Of a stretch of DNA of 64,000 bases, positions 63,157-64,000 are shown piece by piece (positions within the stretch are counted from its first letter, which is position 1; each line of letters begins with the position of its first letter). The position numbers were made by a program, and so were the translations under genes. Source of the stretch: Ophiobolus disseminans. Its lineage: Eukaryota; Ascomycota; Dothideomycetes; Pleosporales; Phaeosphaeriaceae. The notes beneath the pieces were generated by a model. It was given only the letters and a program-made list of their open reading frames with translations, was not told the DNA's origin and did no database searches. The DNA lies in NCBI GenBank assembly GCA_010093685.1, contig MU006241.1, forward strand, positions 62,001-126,000, given 5' to 3'.

Positions 63157-64000
63157 TCAAAAACAGAAGATGTCGTCGGTCACTTTTGCGATCGTTCCCG
63201 GCGCCTGAGCTCCCAGCGACACCAAAGCCTTCTTCGACGCGTTGATCATCCCTGGAGGCCCACACAACATGAACTTTGTGTCGGGTCCGGGCGAAGGTAG
63301 CTTCTCCTTCATAACGTCCGCCGTAACAAACCCCTTTCCATAGGCCCAACTCAGCGGCGCTTTGTCCAGCATGAACCAAAGCTTGAGAGTCTTCGGATAT
63401 CTCCGAGCGAACGTTTCGAGCTCATCCCTGAGCAAAATGTCGGCCTCCGATTGATTGGCAAAGATCAGCGAAACCTCGGTGGTATCTCTCTCATCCTCGC
63501 AGATTGCGCGGATCAATTGGTACATCGGCGTTATTCCGGTTCCTCCTGCAATCATGCCGATCTTCTTGCAATGCCCGACTTGGTAGCGCATTGCTCCTTT
63601 TGGACCACGGAATTGGACTTCATCTCCAACTTTTAGGTTTGCGAAGTACATTCCGGTCAGTTGACCGTCCGGGTACAACTTGATCACGAGCTCCAATACA
63701 CCTAAATCGAGGTTATTTGAAGTCGGTGTGTAGGATCTTTGCACAGTCTTGCCATCGACAATAGCTTTGATGGCGACGTGCTGGCCTGTCGGAAGACCGA
63801 CGATGTCTCGCGATCCAGGGAGAGCGAAAACGTAACGGCACACATTCGACGATAATCGGTCTATCCTTGTGACTTTGAGGCCTTTGTACTCTTTGGCGTT
63901 CAGGAAACCCTTGACAAGATGCGGGTTATCCGGCCTTATTTTCGAAACCGCCTTTCTGCGAGGAGGGTACTTGCCGAAACCGGACTCGACGTGTGTGAAC
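63157..64000 (-). CDS. NADH-cytochrome b5 reductase-type flavoprotein, C-terminal part (cut by window edge)
   Basis: The reverse-strand frame is open from the right edge to TGA 63157-63159, 280 codons. After RPDNPHLVKGFLNAKEYKG and KVTRIDRLSSNVCRYVFAL comes the FAD-binding barrel: GLPTGQHVAIKAI, then RSYTPTS (flavin-binding RxYT) and FRGPKGAMRYQ. The NADH-binding half has GMIAGGTGITPMYQLIRAI, LIFANQSEADILLRDELE and FMLCGPPGMINASKKAL. These motifs are those of the cytochrome b5 reductase family, which passes electrons from NADH to cytochrome b5 for sterol and lipid desaturation. The last residues (VTDDIFCF) are a typical end. The missing N terminus could hold a membrane anchor or an extra b5/heme domain, so the exact paralogue is undecided. 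Confidence 0.9.
   Translation of the reverse strand, partial: FTHVESGFGKYPPRRKAVSKIRPDNPHLVKGFLNAKEYKGLKVTRIDRLSSNVCRYVFALPGSRDIVGLPTGQHVAIKAIVDGKTVQRSYTPTSNNLDLGVLELVIKLYPDGQLTGMYFANLKVGDEVQFRGPKGAMRYQVGHCKKIGMIAGGTGITPMYQLIRAICEDERDTTEVSLIFANQSEADILLRDELETFARRYPKTLKLWFMLDKAPLSWAYGKGFVTADVMKEKLPSPGPDTKFMLCGPPGMINASKKALVSLGAQAPGTIAKVTDDIFCF

Overview
The window is filamentous ascomycete DNA, most likely Dothideomycetes/Pleosporales. Short 46-130 bp introns with GT..AG ends and CTRAC branch points, compact conserved eukaryotic genes, an F-box-like gene family and repeat-induced-point-mutation (RIP) damage in transposons all point that way. No species can be named from the sequence alone.

Layout. 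1-252 is the start of UTP11 (leftward, cut by the edge). 606-5106 holds three tandem copies of one F-box-like gene: two decayed, the third apparently intact. 5764-13010 is an already broken host gene split by a pristine Ty3/gypsy chromovirus (7064-12439). Its 210-bp LTRs are identical, the target duplication is GTATC, it has a Tf1-type self-priming site, and gag and pol share one frame separated by one UAG. 13011-29480 is an AT-rich, RIP-damaged island. It contains relics of host genes (a Zn2Cys6 domain; a coiled-coil protein in which every stop is TAG), a reverse-oriented copia element, and an internally deleted copia copy with a nearly full-length relative nested in it (target duplication AGTTG). 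A 1,921-bp block is repeated on both sides of a 10-N gap and is probably an assembly artefact.

29483-34037 is a small gene island inside the repeats: a caspase-like (C14) protein, a 70-codon beta-rich exon and a DUF6594-type membrane protein. 34372-40440 returns to repeats: a hAT fragment, another copia fragment carrying a GC-rich solo LTR of a different family, and a third copia fragment.

From 41043 the sequence is gene-dense: a conserved hypothetical, a second F-box-like family in several states (one intact, one with a single stop, one RING chimera, one C-terminal scrap), a 2OG-Fe(II) prolyl-hydroxylase-like enzyme, a RAX1-like RGS membrane protein, an RMD1/DUF155 protein, a UBE2C-type E2, an ELL-type elongation factor, a DUF2237 protein and an NADH-cytochrome b5 reductase cut by the right edge.

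The housekeeping genes are unrelated in function. The accessory part is repeat-associated: F-box-like families gained and lost around a RIPped island, and a caspase/membrane-protein pair stranded within it. All exon boundaries were inferred by eye from frame, splice signals and paralogue comparison.
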